The position numbers and the translations under genes are program-made. Below the pieces are notes generated by a model. It made no database searches. It saw only the letters and a list, made by a program, of their open reading frames with translations, and had not been told where the DNA came from. A stretch of 64,000 nt of DNA from Melampsora larici-populina 98AG31 (Eukaryota; Basidiomycota; Pucciniomycetes; Pucciniales; Melampsoraceae), in contig NW_006768770.1 of the NCBI RefSeq assembly GCF_000204055.1, positions 1,113,258-1,177,257 of the forward strand, read 5' to 3'. Positions 24,401-35,326 of this stretch are shown piece after piece (the first letter of the stretch is position 1; each line of letters starts with the position of its first letter).

Positions 24401-24940
24401 ATACTCAAAAAGCTAGCTGAACGCTTGAACAACGAAGATCAGCAATACCAGTGGATGGTTCCAGAAGAGTTGTGTTTACTTTCAGATGATGATGCACTGG
24501 CGTATGAATCACTTCGGCCTCAGGCGTTCTTTTATAAGCGGATCATGCATAATTCAGTGTCATTTTCTTCTTTTAGCAACAGTCAGAATGATAGTTTTAT
24601 TGAGTTCAAGATAGGTAATACTGGTGTTTGTGCTTATGGGCGCATATTTTCCATATTCACCCATCGTCGGTCTCCAACACGCTCAGAAAACATTTTTGAT
24701 ACATGGCTTCATGTGCAACGTTTTCCTCAAATACCTGCTACCCTTGCAAAGTTTAATCCTTTTCGTCACACAAAAGGATTCCACACCGAAACCTGTTTAC
24801 GCGCATGGGGACCAACCGAAGATTGTATTGTGAGATTAGACGAAATTGTGGCACATTGCTCATGGGTAATGTTCAAGGCTGGGGAAATTAACTCGAACTT
24901 AAAGATTGCTACGGTAGGTTTGGTTTCTATGTCCAGATAG
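21460..24940 (+). pseudogene. Plavaka/CACTA-type transposase, one in-frame stop
   Basis: Three exons fit: 21460-21940, 22030-24150 and 24216-about 24940, with GT-AG introns that keep phase. The protein would be about 1108 residues. Order of features: an N-terminal Cys cluster ('CRCRIYKCYLGKY'), a zinc-ribbon ('CCQQCFALYPLERTPRNCTH'), then the core with 'FGMFVDAINPYGNKTSG', 'ENVFVVGIAPGPSEPS', 'PALRRSLGF', 'FFCSKCLITKKDI', 'DYHVVDSMHNLLLGLL' and 'HNNHISELPITFIKNFSRAGNL'. These are hallmarks of Plavaka transposases; the Asp in 'FVDAINP' and the one in 'DSMHN' are likely metal ligands. An acidic insertion lies at about 23460-23600. The reading frame is broken only by TAG at 22686-22688, where relatives most likely have Trp (TGG), so the copy should not make full-length enzyme. 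The C-terminal end near 24940 may continue in another exon. Confidence 0.87.
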
Positions 24941-25223
24941 ATTTCTTTAATCAAAATATTTGTAGCAGTCAAGGTTATGTAATTACACATAGTCTATTCA
25001 AATGAAGGAAAAGAACAAAAAAAAGCAACCCTTGTTTGATGTGAATCTAAAGTTGAAATCTTTGGACAAGTCTATGTACAAAGATCAGCTTGAAATCAAG
25101 GGAAGGCAAAAATTGTAAGCTTGGTTGGATGTAAATCTAGAGTCCAATAACAGGACAAGGTTATGCACTTACAAATACCATCTTCAAATTGTGGGAAGGA
25201 ACGTGAAAAGAAACGATCCTTGT

Positions 25224-27974
25224 TCAAAGTGAATCCAAAGTTTCGATGATTCCAGTCAAACCAATTTCAGGTTTGACTTGTAACATAATTTGACCCTTCG
25301 AGCCAAGCTTTTCAAGGAAGCTTGTTGAGTAGCAGTCTTTGGGAAGTCCTTCGGGTGGTGCTAAAAGACTTTCTGGTGCGTCATCACGCCGGATACGCGG
25401 GCGAGATGGTCTCCCTCGCTGTGGTGAATTTGAGCCTCCAGGAACGCTTTGATCCACTCTTCCCTTGCGCGCGTCCAAGCGAACCAGGACTCCTTCGAGG
25501 TCCATGCTACGCCAGAGAAGTTTCCGAGCACAAATTGAACCTTTGCCAGGAGTAAAATCGTGCCCCTCTTCGACATCCGTCTCATCATCGCTACAAGCGG
25601 GCGGGATGAGTTCTAACAAAGGCCACAAGGCTTTTTCTTCAAGCGCAACCTTGGTCCGCATCTTTCTCAACTGAAAGGTCAATGTTAAAGGTGAGGTCAG
25701 CCGTTTTCACCATCATTCAAGAATTGATCACAAGACATACGTACACGGCATGAACGTGTTGCACGTCGTATACTTGAAGCCATGCGTTCTTTACGTTCGT
25801 TGTCCCATGTCTGCTGACGATATCTGAAACTCGTTCAATTTTCGATGATTTGATAGTGTCAGCGTGGTGATGTAGGCAACAACATAAATACTTCATACCT
25901 TTTCATTAGCGTCTGTATATGAGACAAGAAACATTTTTTAATGTATGGAACATTGTCCGTATCGAGAGATACTCCGTTGTACACTCCCAAATCCACAAGT
26001 TTAAAGAAGATTCTCTCCGAGAGACCCCATATACGTTTGTTTTCTTGGGAAGATGGCGATTTTGACAAGTTTGGGCGAAAAGATTTGACGTGAGCTGCAT
26101 TCATTAACTGCCACGTAACTGAGAGTTGTTGAGGTGAAGCTTCTTGATGTCCCGGGCCATTTGGATACGGTAAACACGGGTCAGAGTCAGAGTCCACATG
26201 TCCACGGTCGGATTGCTGGTGTAGGTCAATAACAACATTGTCCAGATCTTCTTTGCAATTCCATTCCTCCTGCTCTTCGGTGGTTGCTGGAGGTGGAAGA
26301 GGATCAAGCGCCGATTTGAGTCCAAACATCATTTCAATATGGAACCGGATGCATGCCTGATATGTGCAGAAAGAGAATCCATGAACTCCAAGCATCATAA
26401 CCAAAGAGAAAGACAAGACAAAGGACACTTACCGCCGTGCGTCCCCCGCGTGCCTGACTGCTTTCTTGTTCGGCGTGATTTGCAAGAGACGTCTTGACAA
26501 AATTCGATAAGCTCTTAAATTCACTTTCAAGGGTTTCGATCCTTTTGTTTGCCTTGACCAGTGCCGCTCTGCTTTCTTTCCATAACCTGGTGAGCTCTTG
26601 GAGAGAAAGGGAGGTTTTGGAGGCTGTTGATATTGATTATTAGTTTGGCTGGCAAAGTTCGACGTCATCACGATAGAAGTTTGGAACGTACTCTCCTCAT
26701 CTGTCGCTACTTTTTCAGAAGCTACTTCATCCTGCATACCTTTTGATTTGGTGGGATTTTCATTCTCGTCGGGATCGTGATGTTGATCTTCAAACATCTC
26801 ATCGTCCTCAGGTAAATATTCACTCTCAGACTCTCTTCGCTCTTTCTCTTTACCTTTCCTTGATTTTCGCCGCATCCAATGCTCTTTTGACAAGTCCGTA
26901 GGTCGGGGTCGAGGGTACGCAAGGGTGCCATGTTCCAAACTGGGAAGATGTTCAGATGAGCGCTTGTAGCTGGATTTCCTGGACGTTGAACTCCCTACAA
27001 TAATTTGTCAAGTCGGTGAGACATTATTACTTAGACTTTGACATCGTGAAAAAGTATAGAAACTCACCTTCAAGGCTTGGATTGTCCATGACCAATGTCG
27101 AAGCAACTCTTTCGGGAGAACCGCTCTCTGGTACTGGAGATGTTGAAGCGCCCATAAGCAGTAGCGCCAGAGACGTACAAACTAAATTAAATGAAACAGA
27201 CGTACTGTCTTCTTTGTCTTTTGTGTTCACCGAAAAGGTGAAAGATCCTTGCATGACATTTGAGGGTTCGGGTTGAACATCGGTCACGGGGAGTATGACT
27301 CAAAGCCCAGTAATTTCAGTTTTTGGCGGATACAGTACACTTCGACTATAAGATATATATCAATTAGACGTACTCAATTCTTCATAACTTCTACAGCATT
27401 CGATGAGCTTGGGTTTATCCATTCCAAAGGTGTCCACACCAACGTCACACAACATGTTTTCCAGCTCGCTGTTACTGTAGATTTGAAAGTCAATTTCCTT
27501 CGAGTTGGTTGTAACAGCCTGATCCTCTGCTGTCGATTTGTCGCCTGGGTCTTCAGCTATATCTAATGACAAAGAGGTGGTTTTTGCCTCTTTGATCAAA
27601 AGTCTTCCTTTCTTTTTCGACACATGACGGTTTTGTAGAAGCTGCAGGAGACGGGTTCAAGAAGTTTTTGGGCCAACCGAGATAACACCCTCTTCGAGGT
27701 CTTTTTCTGGACAATTTCGCACGTAAGTCAAGCTTAGCTAGCGCAACATCATCGATCCACCCCAAAAATTCATCATCACCACTTTACTCGGAACATCCTT
27801 ACTCTTTTTCTTCGAACGTATCACGACTTCTTGATCATCCTCCTCCACATTGCTTTGTTTGCGTTTCAATCTGGAAGGATTTTCGTTTCTTGATTTGGGC
27901 GGATCGATGTTGATTGGAGCGTTCTCGCCACCTGCGGAGGAGCGAAGCTTCCGTTGAACACTAGACCCTCGCAT
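25224..27974 (-). pseudogene. transposon cargo gene: SAP-like motif, coiled coil, conserved C-terminal block
   Basis: A minus-strand multi-exon gene. It begins at 27974 with a basic, nuclear-looking N-terminus ('SRLKRKQSNVEEDDQ', 'RSKKKSKDV'). The frame must then shift by one near 27775-27785 to read on as 'DDEFLGWIDDVALAKLDLRAKL', and again near 27620. A SAP-like DNA-binding motif follows ('SNSELENMLCDVG...KPKLIECC', about 27475-27385). Next are an acidic region (26938-26700), a coiled coil reached by an intron with donor at about 26690 ('LWKESRAALVKANKRIETLE'), and a conserved C-terminal part ('FKLVDLGVYNGVSLD', 'RGRPSRPRIRRDD', 'EGLPKDCYSTSFLEKL') ending at 25224. The upstream shifts suggest decay; they could instead be unusual introns. 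Exact function unknown. It is convergent with the transposase. Confidence 0.6.
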
Positions 27975-27999
27975 GATTATGTGCAGACAAATGAGTTTA

Positions 28000-28928
28000 A
28001 AATTTTAGAAAAGTAGAAATATCCCAGAGCAGTTGAGTAACGAAACAAGATAAGAACGAAAGGAAGGATGGTGATGGAAATTAACGTAACTCAACATCAG
28101 ATGCTTTTATGAACAATCTTTACTTGAGGCTCATGAAATGACTGGGAACCAAAATGACAAACTTTGAGTGGGCAACGCATGACATGACATGACTATAGCG
28201 CTGAGATCATTTTCACATATTCATCCCAAGCTTGGGGTAAGCAAGAGTCCTTCCTCATGATTGGATCCGTTGTTCAGAATACCACAAAGTTTGTGGTTCA
28301 TCACGATCTGACTTTTCGTAATAAGTAAGAAAGATAATACATAAGTAATCTATCTATAAGACAAAAATTCGGGAAATGTCGAAACACTCGATCTAGATCT
28401 GGGATTACAAAGGTTGTAGTACTACATTTCGGGCCGGATATCCAATTAAAATCCAAGCTGATTCTTTGTATTAAGGTCATTGACTCTCAAACCATCTCGT
28501 GGATTCCAATTTTCACCAAAATCACCAACGACAACGGCATATATCAGCATATATCACCCATCATTCGGCCTGCCCACGAACAAACACGAATGATTACCGG
28601 CCTTTCATCATGCAACCTCGGCTCCTTGCTAGGTCCATCACCCTACCCCCACCCCTTTAATATCAATATACAAAGCAACCGCTCAATCATTACGAAATAC
28701 ATTACAAATCCCCTTTTTGAAACTTGCGCTCATACCTTGACTCGACTTGCTCATGATCTCAGACTCCTGCCTTCACAATCAAGTTATAATCTCGACTCCG
28801 ACTCCGTAGGCCTTCATGCAAGTCTAGTCCTCTTCCCAAACCGTCGACGTCTTCACATCTTATATACTTTCTTATTTATTTTTCTGTTGAATTACAATAT
28901 CCTCTTACATTACAAAATCTGTGTTGAC
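28000..28928. other. shared upstream region of divergent cargo genes
   Basis: Lies between the starts of the SAP-like gene (minus) and the coiled-coil gene (plus), so it should hold both promoters. The long pyrimidine/CA-rich open stretch at 28590-28928 is in frame differently from the gene and is more likely leader than protein. Confidence 0.4.
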
Positions 28929-30289
28929 ATGTACACAACTCCCTCTCAAGATACCGAACCATCTGCGCTCAACACCAATACCTCTGCAAACAGTAGTAAC
29001 CAGACTATGATCGACCAGTCACCTATCACAAACTCTATCAATATTGACTACAGCACAAGTGAAGCATCTCTCTCTCAGCAAGTTGAAGTGGAGCAGCCTC
29101 AATGTATGTCGAATTCAAATTCATTCATTTGTTTCACTGTCAGATTGTCATCCTATACTTACAAGCCTTGCACGGCGATGATTATTATTAGACTTTGATC
29201 CAGCCTCAGAAAACCAAGAGGCCGTGTTGAATGATTTGGATCATTATCCTCAACTTCAACAGCTTCGATTATCTTCTCCCACAGCCTCTTCACTCGCATT
29301 CAAAAAGCGTCCTGGCTCTGAAGAATTGGATTTGTTACATCCATCAAAGCGCAGAGGAGTTTGTAGGTCATCTATATTTACACTTTATGTTTCAATTCAT
29401 GATACCCTGGCTAACATATATGATGTAACAGGTCAAACGGAAGACAAGACTCCAACTCGAGGGAAGTCCAAGATGACTCGAACCAGAAAAGTGAGTGTTC
29501 CTTAGAATTCCCTTTATATACTTCGACCTGGTTGATAGATCTTGCTGATCTCGCATTCATGGATTTCTGTCTTCAAAACAACCAAAGCCATCGAGAATGT
29601 CGTCTCTCCAAGCAACCGCACCAATCATTCCTGATCAGCTTGACAATATGTCGGTCCCTTCCCTTCAGGCGTCAACCAGCATCCACGACTCCAAGAAGGA
29701 GCATGAGGTGTCCAATCTCAATTCCCAGCAGCAATCTAGTCCCTCAAGCCAGACAGCTAGTGATGGTGATGGTGTCTTTCAAACTGACCCGCCACAAAAA
29801 ATTGGCAGTAAGTCTGAGCTACTCTCACTGCAATCTTCATTTCTCACTGTATCATTTGATTCAACCCAGTACACAATCTCGAAGAGAAAATTTCACATCT
29901 TGAAAGCACAATCGACACATTGATGTCCCTCATCAAGGACAAGATGTTTCAGCATTCGGAACAAGAAAGAAAGAATGGTATGTGAATTGTAATACTTATC
30001 GTGACCAACCCGACACACTGGCTGACTTCTGTTTGTGTTCTCAGCTGCTAGATTTGAGCGCCAATCCAACCTCCTTGACAGCGCCAACAAAGAAATTGGC
30101 TTACTTAAGTCCAAGGTTGAAGTTCTAGAAAGCAGTGTGATGGATCTAGAGCATGAAATGACCTCTGCGCACTTAACACTAAGAGTGCATGCTAGAATAA
30201 TCCGACGTATTTCAGGACTTCGATATGATGATTTTGAAGTAGAATACGATCAAGATTCCTCTGACTCGCCTGATTCGTTTATTTCATAA
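28929..30289 (+). CDS. coiled-coil protein, transposon cargo, six exons
   Basis: Exons chain in frame from ATG 28929: first to about 29103, then about 29193-29361, 29432-29490, 29596-29811, 29871-29977 and 30045-30289. All junctions are GT-AG, with donors such as GTATGT and GTGAGT. The N-terminal half is Ser/Thr/Gln/Asn-rich and disordered. Short basic patches ('KRPGSEELDLLHPSKRR', 'KMTRTRK') suggest nuclear location. The C-terminal third is a strong coiled coil ('NLEEKISHLESTIDTLM', 'SANKEIGLLKSKVEVLES') and the end is acidic (Asp/Ser-rich). No catalytic domain. No stops or frameshifts. It is convergent with the next gene, whose C-terminus has the same layout. Role unknown; possibly a DNA- or transposase-associated factor. 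Confidence 0.6.
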
Positions 30290-30764
30290 GGTACAATGCC
30301 ACTCTTGAATACGATCACATGCTTGATAGATATACATTGTTATCAATCGGAATGTGTTGGATGAAGCGTACCTTTCCTTTCACATCGATATTGATTTGTA
30401 TTTTTAGTTTCTGTCTTTCTCTCAACTCTAAATGTCTCTCACATACATACAAAACACGTGTGACTTGCTGAAATCAATTTGGATCATGTACCCATCTAGA
30501 AGTAAAGAACAGCTGGGAGTCCATGAGATTCTTCATAGTGTAGAATCACATGTAGGTTGAAGATGTTATCTATGAGTACAAAGTGACTGCTCCCGTTGTC
30601 GTGCTCTCTTTGGCGCATTATAGTCTCAATTACAGTCAAAACATCTTCATGCAAGTTATTACATGGATGAGATACAAGAAATAAATATACTTCTTTATCA
30701 TAGATGGATTCTTTTCCAATTGGTTTTTACGACCAGATACAACATCACCGAATCTCATGTTTCA

Positions 30765-32401
30765 TCATTGAGCCCCATCAGAACCTTGATCTTCTGAGCT
30801 CCCCTCTGTTTGATCCTGCTCCATCAGACCTACAATTGCATCATCATGGATCGAGATTGCTTTTACTGTGTTTTCCAACTCTTTACGCAATTCAAGCACT
30901 TGATGCTTCAAGGATTTCAACTCATCTTCCATTGTTGGAACGACTGAAACTTTCCCCTCAAGGTAATCTGCATTGTTTCTCATGTGAGAAATAGATTGAT
31001 CTGGAGCACATCTGTCAGCATTTTGGCCAGCGTGCAATCTGGGATGTTGAATCAACACACCAAACTCCTCCAGTCGTATGCTCTGGCGAAACAGAGTCGT
31101 CGAATTTGTCTCGATTTTGTCTCCCATCTGTGCTGTAGAAACCTCAAGCGCACAGACTTTGAAAGATGCACGCATCAGAACATACATTGGGTTTTTCTGC
31201 AACTTATCGCACTCACTGCGTTCGTCGCGGCTTCTTTCTTCTAAGAAGATGTCGATTCCAGACTTTGAGGTCCCTTTAGATGTCATTTTAGGTGACGGGT
31301 CAAAAGGTATAGGTGGAATATCCTTTCCAATCACTGGACGTATACAATTGTCAATGTATGAATTTCAAGCCTTGAAAAATATAAAAATGAAAAAATCTAA
31401 CCCAAGTTTCCAGTGTCCAAAACTTCTGAATCGGAAAAATTGATCAGGTCCACCGCTTCATCGACGTTGGTAATTTCAGGCTTAGCTGGGACTCGAATTT
31501 TATGTTTGGTCTTTGTTTGCATGCTCAAGCTAGTGCTAGGCATCCCTTGACTTAAATTTGGAACCGCCGAAGTGACTTGCAATTGCTCAGACCTGATGAT
31601 TTCGTTTTTGTTTATCACACTCTGAGGCACGTGGGATACACTTTCAGCTTCATCCTTAACCGGGGAGATCTGTGAGCTCTGAGTATAGAGAACCCGATGC
31701 ATCTCATCAGCCTATATAATCAGAAAGTAGATATTGAAAGTAAAAGCCAAGCAACTTTCTTTTTTGAGTGCGTACTACTCTTGCGAACACGTGATACGTT
31801 GATATCTAAAAAGACGTGCCAAGTCAGTTGAGCTGTAAGATAGAGAAGTGAAAGATAACTTTCATACCTGCTATTTTGGCCTGCTTCCCACTTGGTGCGC
31901 ATTCACTCTCGCCTTCTACTTGCGCAGGTCGCTTTCGAACAAAAGAGGATGGGGGGACTGGAGTTGTATTCCGGAGCGCCTCCAGGGTCTGAGTTGGTGG
32001 GTAGTGAGATCGCCCAGCTTCAAGTGAAGAAACACTGGGCTGCTTGACGTGTGTGGCGGATGAGTGATTGGCAACCTTCTGATTGGATGCTTCGGCCATA
32101 GGAGTCGTAAGGGTCAGCGCAGGTGCATCGCTAGTGGGATCCGGGAAGACTATAAATGAGATACCAAACATGGAGATTGACCAAAGTGACGAATGTGAGC
32201 TTTTCCCAGGTGAACAAGAGAGCGTAACTTGATATATATGTTAAAAGACGTACACGCGGGCTGTGCTTTTCGCACCTTGTCCGAAAGTTCCTCTATGCCG
32301 ATTCTTGGTCTCAATGTGATCATTGGATGATTTATATGCATCCAATCAATCATCATCTGCTTGTTCACACCTGGAGCATTCGGGTCAAAGATCTCAAGCA
32401 T
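30765..32401 (-). CDS. coiled-coil protein, transposon cargo, about five exons
   Basis: The minus-strand start is at 32401 ('MLEIFDPNAPGVNKQMMIDW'), with a predicted small helical N-terminal domain ending at 'DKVRKAQPA'. After an intron, a Ser/Thr/Pro-rich linker with a basic patch ('FVRKRPAQVEGE') follows, then exons with 'DEMHRVLYTQSSQISPV' and 'VDEAVDLINFSDSEVLD'. A final exon from about 31334 down to the stop at 30765 has a C-terminal coiled coil ('MEDELKSLKHQVLELRKELEN') and an acidic end. No enzyme motif. It lies just inside the right inverted repeat of the element. The layout resembles the convergent neighbour at 28929-30289, so they could be distant paralogues. Exon edges are approximate. 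Confidence 0.55.
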
Positions 32402-32982
32402 GGCTGTGTCTATTGTTAGTTCGAATAGATGATTATGAGAGTGAGGATGACTGTGTTAGGTCGAATACAACAAAACTTCAAGACACATACGCCAAAATCC
32501 AATCGCCAAAGGGAGGGAAAAGGATGACGGAGACGGATCGGATTAGTAAATGGGAAGATATAAAATTGAAAAACACAAGTGAACGAAAAAACTCAAACGT
32601 TGGCCGGGATTATAAACCTTCCAATTGTCATCTGCTCGGAAATGTCCATAGAAAAAAGAACCCTCCACTAATTTATGACTATAAATTTATGACTATGCAC
32701 TCGGAGTGGACCTGCATTCTTCTAAATGCAAGGCGTTCTTTCAAATTAATTGAATAGGTTCATGAGGGGTGTGTGATGACAACCGGAAACAGGCATTGGG
32801 GGAGTAAGGTCCTCATAAATTCCCCATTGCCCTCTCATTAAAATTGAATGTTGAACATGTTCAACTAATCACTCTCTCAGATTCACCAACGTTGCGTATG
32901 AACAGATGACTCTCACCCATCTTCACAGTTATACATAAGCTATGGTCCATATATGTAATGAACATTGGTTTTCGTCATGTGC

Positions 32983-33158
32983 GGAAAGAGCCTTTGCAAT
33001 CTGACTACGCCGCCAGAGTCTTTCTTCCCCAGAGGCCTCATCAATGGATCTATCACGTTACACTTGTATTTTGGCTCATATGTTGTATGTATTATTTTTG
33101 TAATGAACTCAGTTTTGAAATGTGTGATCTGATTTTTGTATTAAGATCATTTTTGAAA
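32983..33158 (-). repeat. right terminal inverted repeat of the CACTA/Plavaka element, truncated
   Basis: Inverted copy of 19112-19285. It stops at 'tttttgaaa' (33158), where the left copy continues outward for 32 more bases to CACTA. The last three bases AAA are shared with the flank repeat that follows. Confidence 0.85.
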
Positions 33159-33193
33159 CCCATTTCCTTTGTGCATACATAGACATAGCCATA
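33156..33193 (+). repeat. 38-bp flank repeat, right copy
   Basis: Identical, same orientation, to 19042-19079. It follows the truncated inverted repeat directly, and its first three bases (AAA) are also the last three of the inverted repeat. Confidence 0.9.
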
Positions 33194-33438
33194 ACAGTTC
33201 TCATTCGACTTCAATGCGTCCTGTCCGACGACTTTCAGATGGGAAACTCGTACGCTCAATTTGAAGATAAACACACACATTCCGTGTCACAATGAGAAAC
33301 TAAGATCTAAAACAGTAGAACTCGAAGAAATAGAACCAAAAGAAGAATTACTGAAGAAAAAGCGGATCACAACATACGGCATTGATTGAAGGGAGGATTC
33401 CAAAAAGACTCAAGATCACTGAACAGGAAATTAAGTGT

Positions 33439-34454
33439 TTAGAAAAAGAAAAACCCGACAAGAGCAACAATGACGGTAGCAGAGATGGTGAGCTCTTTCT
33501 TGGAAGCTGAAGAGCTAGCATCAACAGCAGTGTAGGAAGTGTTCTTTGCTGGTGCAGCTGGTGTAACTGGTGCTGCTGGAGTAGCAGGGGTCATCTGAGA
33601 GGCACAAACAAAAACGTTAGATTGACATCACCAATTGTAGGAAAGAAGGAAAAAACATACCGGCATGGTAGGAGCAGAGGTTGTGTTACAGGTTTCAGGG
33701 CACACAGGTAATCCGTTCCAGGTGCTGGTGTTGAGGCCAAGGTTGTGGGCTCCAACGATGGTGACGTTGAAGGTAACATCCATGGTGGAGTTCATCATGC
33801 TAGAGGTAGAACCAGTGCCATTGTGAGCGGTCGGGTGCATAGACTTGGGTAACCAAACACAGGGGGTTTCTGGAAGTGCGGGATGAGTGGCCTCAGGGGT
33901 GGTAGGTTTGACCGGAGCAGCAGGAGCGGCGGAAGGAGCAGGAGCGGCGGGAGTCTCAGGAGCGGCAGGAGTAGCAGGAGCAGAAGGAGCAGCACCGCCG
34001 GGAAGATCTGGGAGCGTAATTCCGACAGATGCACAGCTCTGATGGGAAGTCAGACCCATGATCGGTTATTGAGAACTACAAAAAGGTGACGACTAACCTT
34101 TTTGCCAAAATCCATACCGGCTGCTTGATCGGCGGCGTCGCAGGTTAGGTAGCAGTTACCTGAGGCCATGATGAAGTCGGACAACGAGCAGAGACAAGAA
34201 AAGTCGGTCTGGTGAAAGTTGAACAAAAGTTACGCGTCAGTTTCATGGTGACACTGAAGTCAAAGTCCAGAATGAAAAAGTGGATGTACCGGAGAGCAAG
34301 AAGTGCCGTGTTCAGAGAACGCGGTGAGCAAGCAGTTTTGCACACACGCTGGCAAACTTGCAAGAATCTCGGCTTGTCGTTTGACATGTGGGTCGGTAGC
34401 GACAGCGCCAGCAATCAAGGCCGAAGCCATAACGGAAAGTGTGAAACTCTTCAT
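33439..34454 (-). CDS. CFEM-domain surface protein, probable GPI anchor
   Basis: Four exons: 34454-34290, 34208-34098, 34038-33661 and 33594-33439. They are GT-AG and in frame, giving 269 residues. A signal peptide of about 19 residues ('FTLSVMASALIAGAVA') is followed by a CFEM domain with the full eight cysteines at 37, 41, 53, 60, 62, 74, 78 and 94 ('LPACVQNC', 'TDFSCLC', 'GNCYLTC', 'KSCASVG'). Asp57, just before the C-x-C pair, matches the axial haem ligand known in some fungal CFEM proteins. A low-complexity Ala/Pro/Thr repeat (about 100-150) follows, then a second region with four potential N-glycosylation sites and two Cys, a second Ala/Pro stretch, and a C-terminal hydrophobic tail ('ISATVIVALVGFFFF') typical of GPI attachment. 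CFEM proteins act in haem/iron uptake, adhesion or host interaction; which applies is unknown. It sits in a 2.1-kb island between two giant transposons. Confidence 0.9.
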
Positions 34455-35318
34455 TTTGGAAAATGTGCAAGTAAGTAAGCGCGGATTAAAAGGATCGCAG
34501 AATAACGACGATTTAAAGCTATGTAAGGCTATGTGATGGATAAATGAGTGAAGGAGTGATCAAATAAAGCACAGGAAGAAATCGGTGGGGCCAAACTGAC
34601 GTCTCCTTCGTTGGTGCGGCTTTTATGTATTTTATGTAGAAGCCCAAGACAGACACAGGTTGGTTCCGGGTCGTGGAAAAAGAAACTTCTAGACGGTGAT
34701 AGTCGAGGTACATCGAATGCAAATTCAACCATTTGAAAGTGTTTGAAATGGATGACAGAGGATGACAGTCAGTTAGATTCGTCGAGCCGGATGCATATGT
34801 AGAGCGTCGAGCTTTAAAAGTCTCTCGTCACTTTTCCCATGACCTCGACGTCCATGACAAGAAGCCTGTCATGAACTCTTGATTCAAGCAGCGACCCCAA
34901 AAATTGAAACGAGTGTTTATAGGCGCATGAAGGCATTGGTGGATCAACTCATCCTGATTCCGCCTGACTCTGGCCACTTTTTTTTCTAACTCGCCGTAAT
35001 TGCCGCATACTCGCGACTGGGTCTATCGAAAGCCGCGGGCCACGAGGCAGGTCGCGCATGGATTTTTTGCTTTGTCCCTTCCGATATACTGTAGTACATG
35101 TTCATTGATTCGTTGATTGGCTTGAGCGTGACATTCATGTAAAATACGTGCGAACGTTCTTCTACTGTTCTTCGACTAGCTGACATCCGTCAAGCAATCG
35201 TCGATTAAAGCTACGTAGATGATCTCTAAACTTATCAAGAGTCCCGCGCTCGCGCATCCTACGGCTCGTTTAGGTTTTCTCGAGGGTGATGAGGTTCACG
35301 AGTCACGGCAGCCGGCAT
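34455..35318. other. upstream region of the CFEM gene
   Basis: Promoter side of the CFEM gene. Only short overlapping open frames, none convincing. It ends at the 8-bp target duplication of the KDZ element. Confidence 0.45.
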
Positions 35319-35326
35319 GTAGAATG
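35319..35326. repeat. 8-bp target site duplication, left
   Basis: GTAGAATG directly before the KDZ terminus. The identical octamer follows the other terminus at 46173-46180. Confidence 0.88.

Larger units (their letters stand above)
19080..33158. mobile_element. giant CACTA/Plavaka-like DNA transposon, ~14.1 kb
   Basis: The left terminus 'CACTACAAAAAATTT' starts at 19080. From 19112 to about 19285 the sequence recurs inverted at 33158 down to about 32983, with over 90% identity by eye ('tttcaaaaatgatcttaat', 'aacgtgatagatccattga'). Inside are a Plavaka-type transposase gene (21460-24940), a Pro-rich protein gene, a SAP/coiled-coil gene on the minus strand and a convergent pair of coiled-coil genes. 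The right end lacks the outermost ~32 bp, including the CACTA terminus. Plavaka is a CACTA-like clade known from basidiomycetes, often carrying extra genes. I saw no TET/JBP-type oxygenase among the cargo. The boundaries are strong; the cargo being truly mobilised is inference. Confidence 0.85.

Noticed and set aside
20102..32401. Search by eye for a TET/JBP oxygenase among cargo genes, as reported for some KDZ and Plavaka elements
   Set aside because: No His-x-Asp and downstream His/Arg pattern in a suitable fold was seen in any cargo protein here.
19080..33193. Reading the inverted repeats at 19112 and 33158 as a simple 14-kb inversion breakpoint pair
   Set aside because: The CACTAC terminus at 19080, a transposase inside and cargo make a transposon the simpler explanation; the 38-bp direct repeat is explained by end repair.
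33795..34034. Leucine-rich minus-strand open frame
   Set aside because: Shadow frame of the Ala/Pro/Thr repeat in the CFEM gene.
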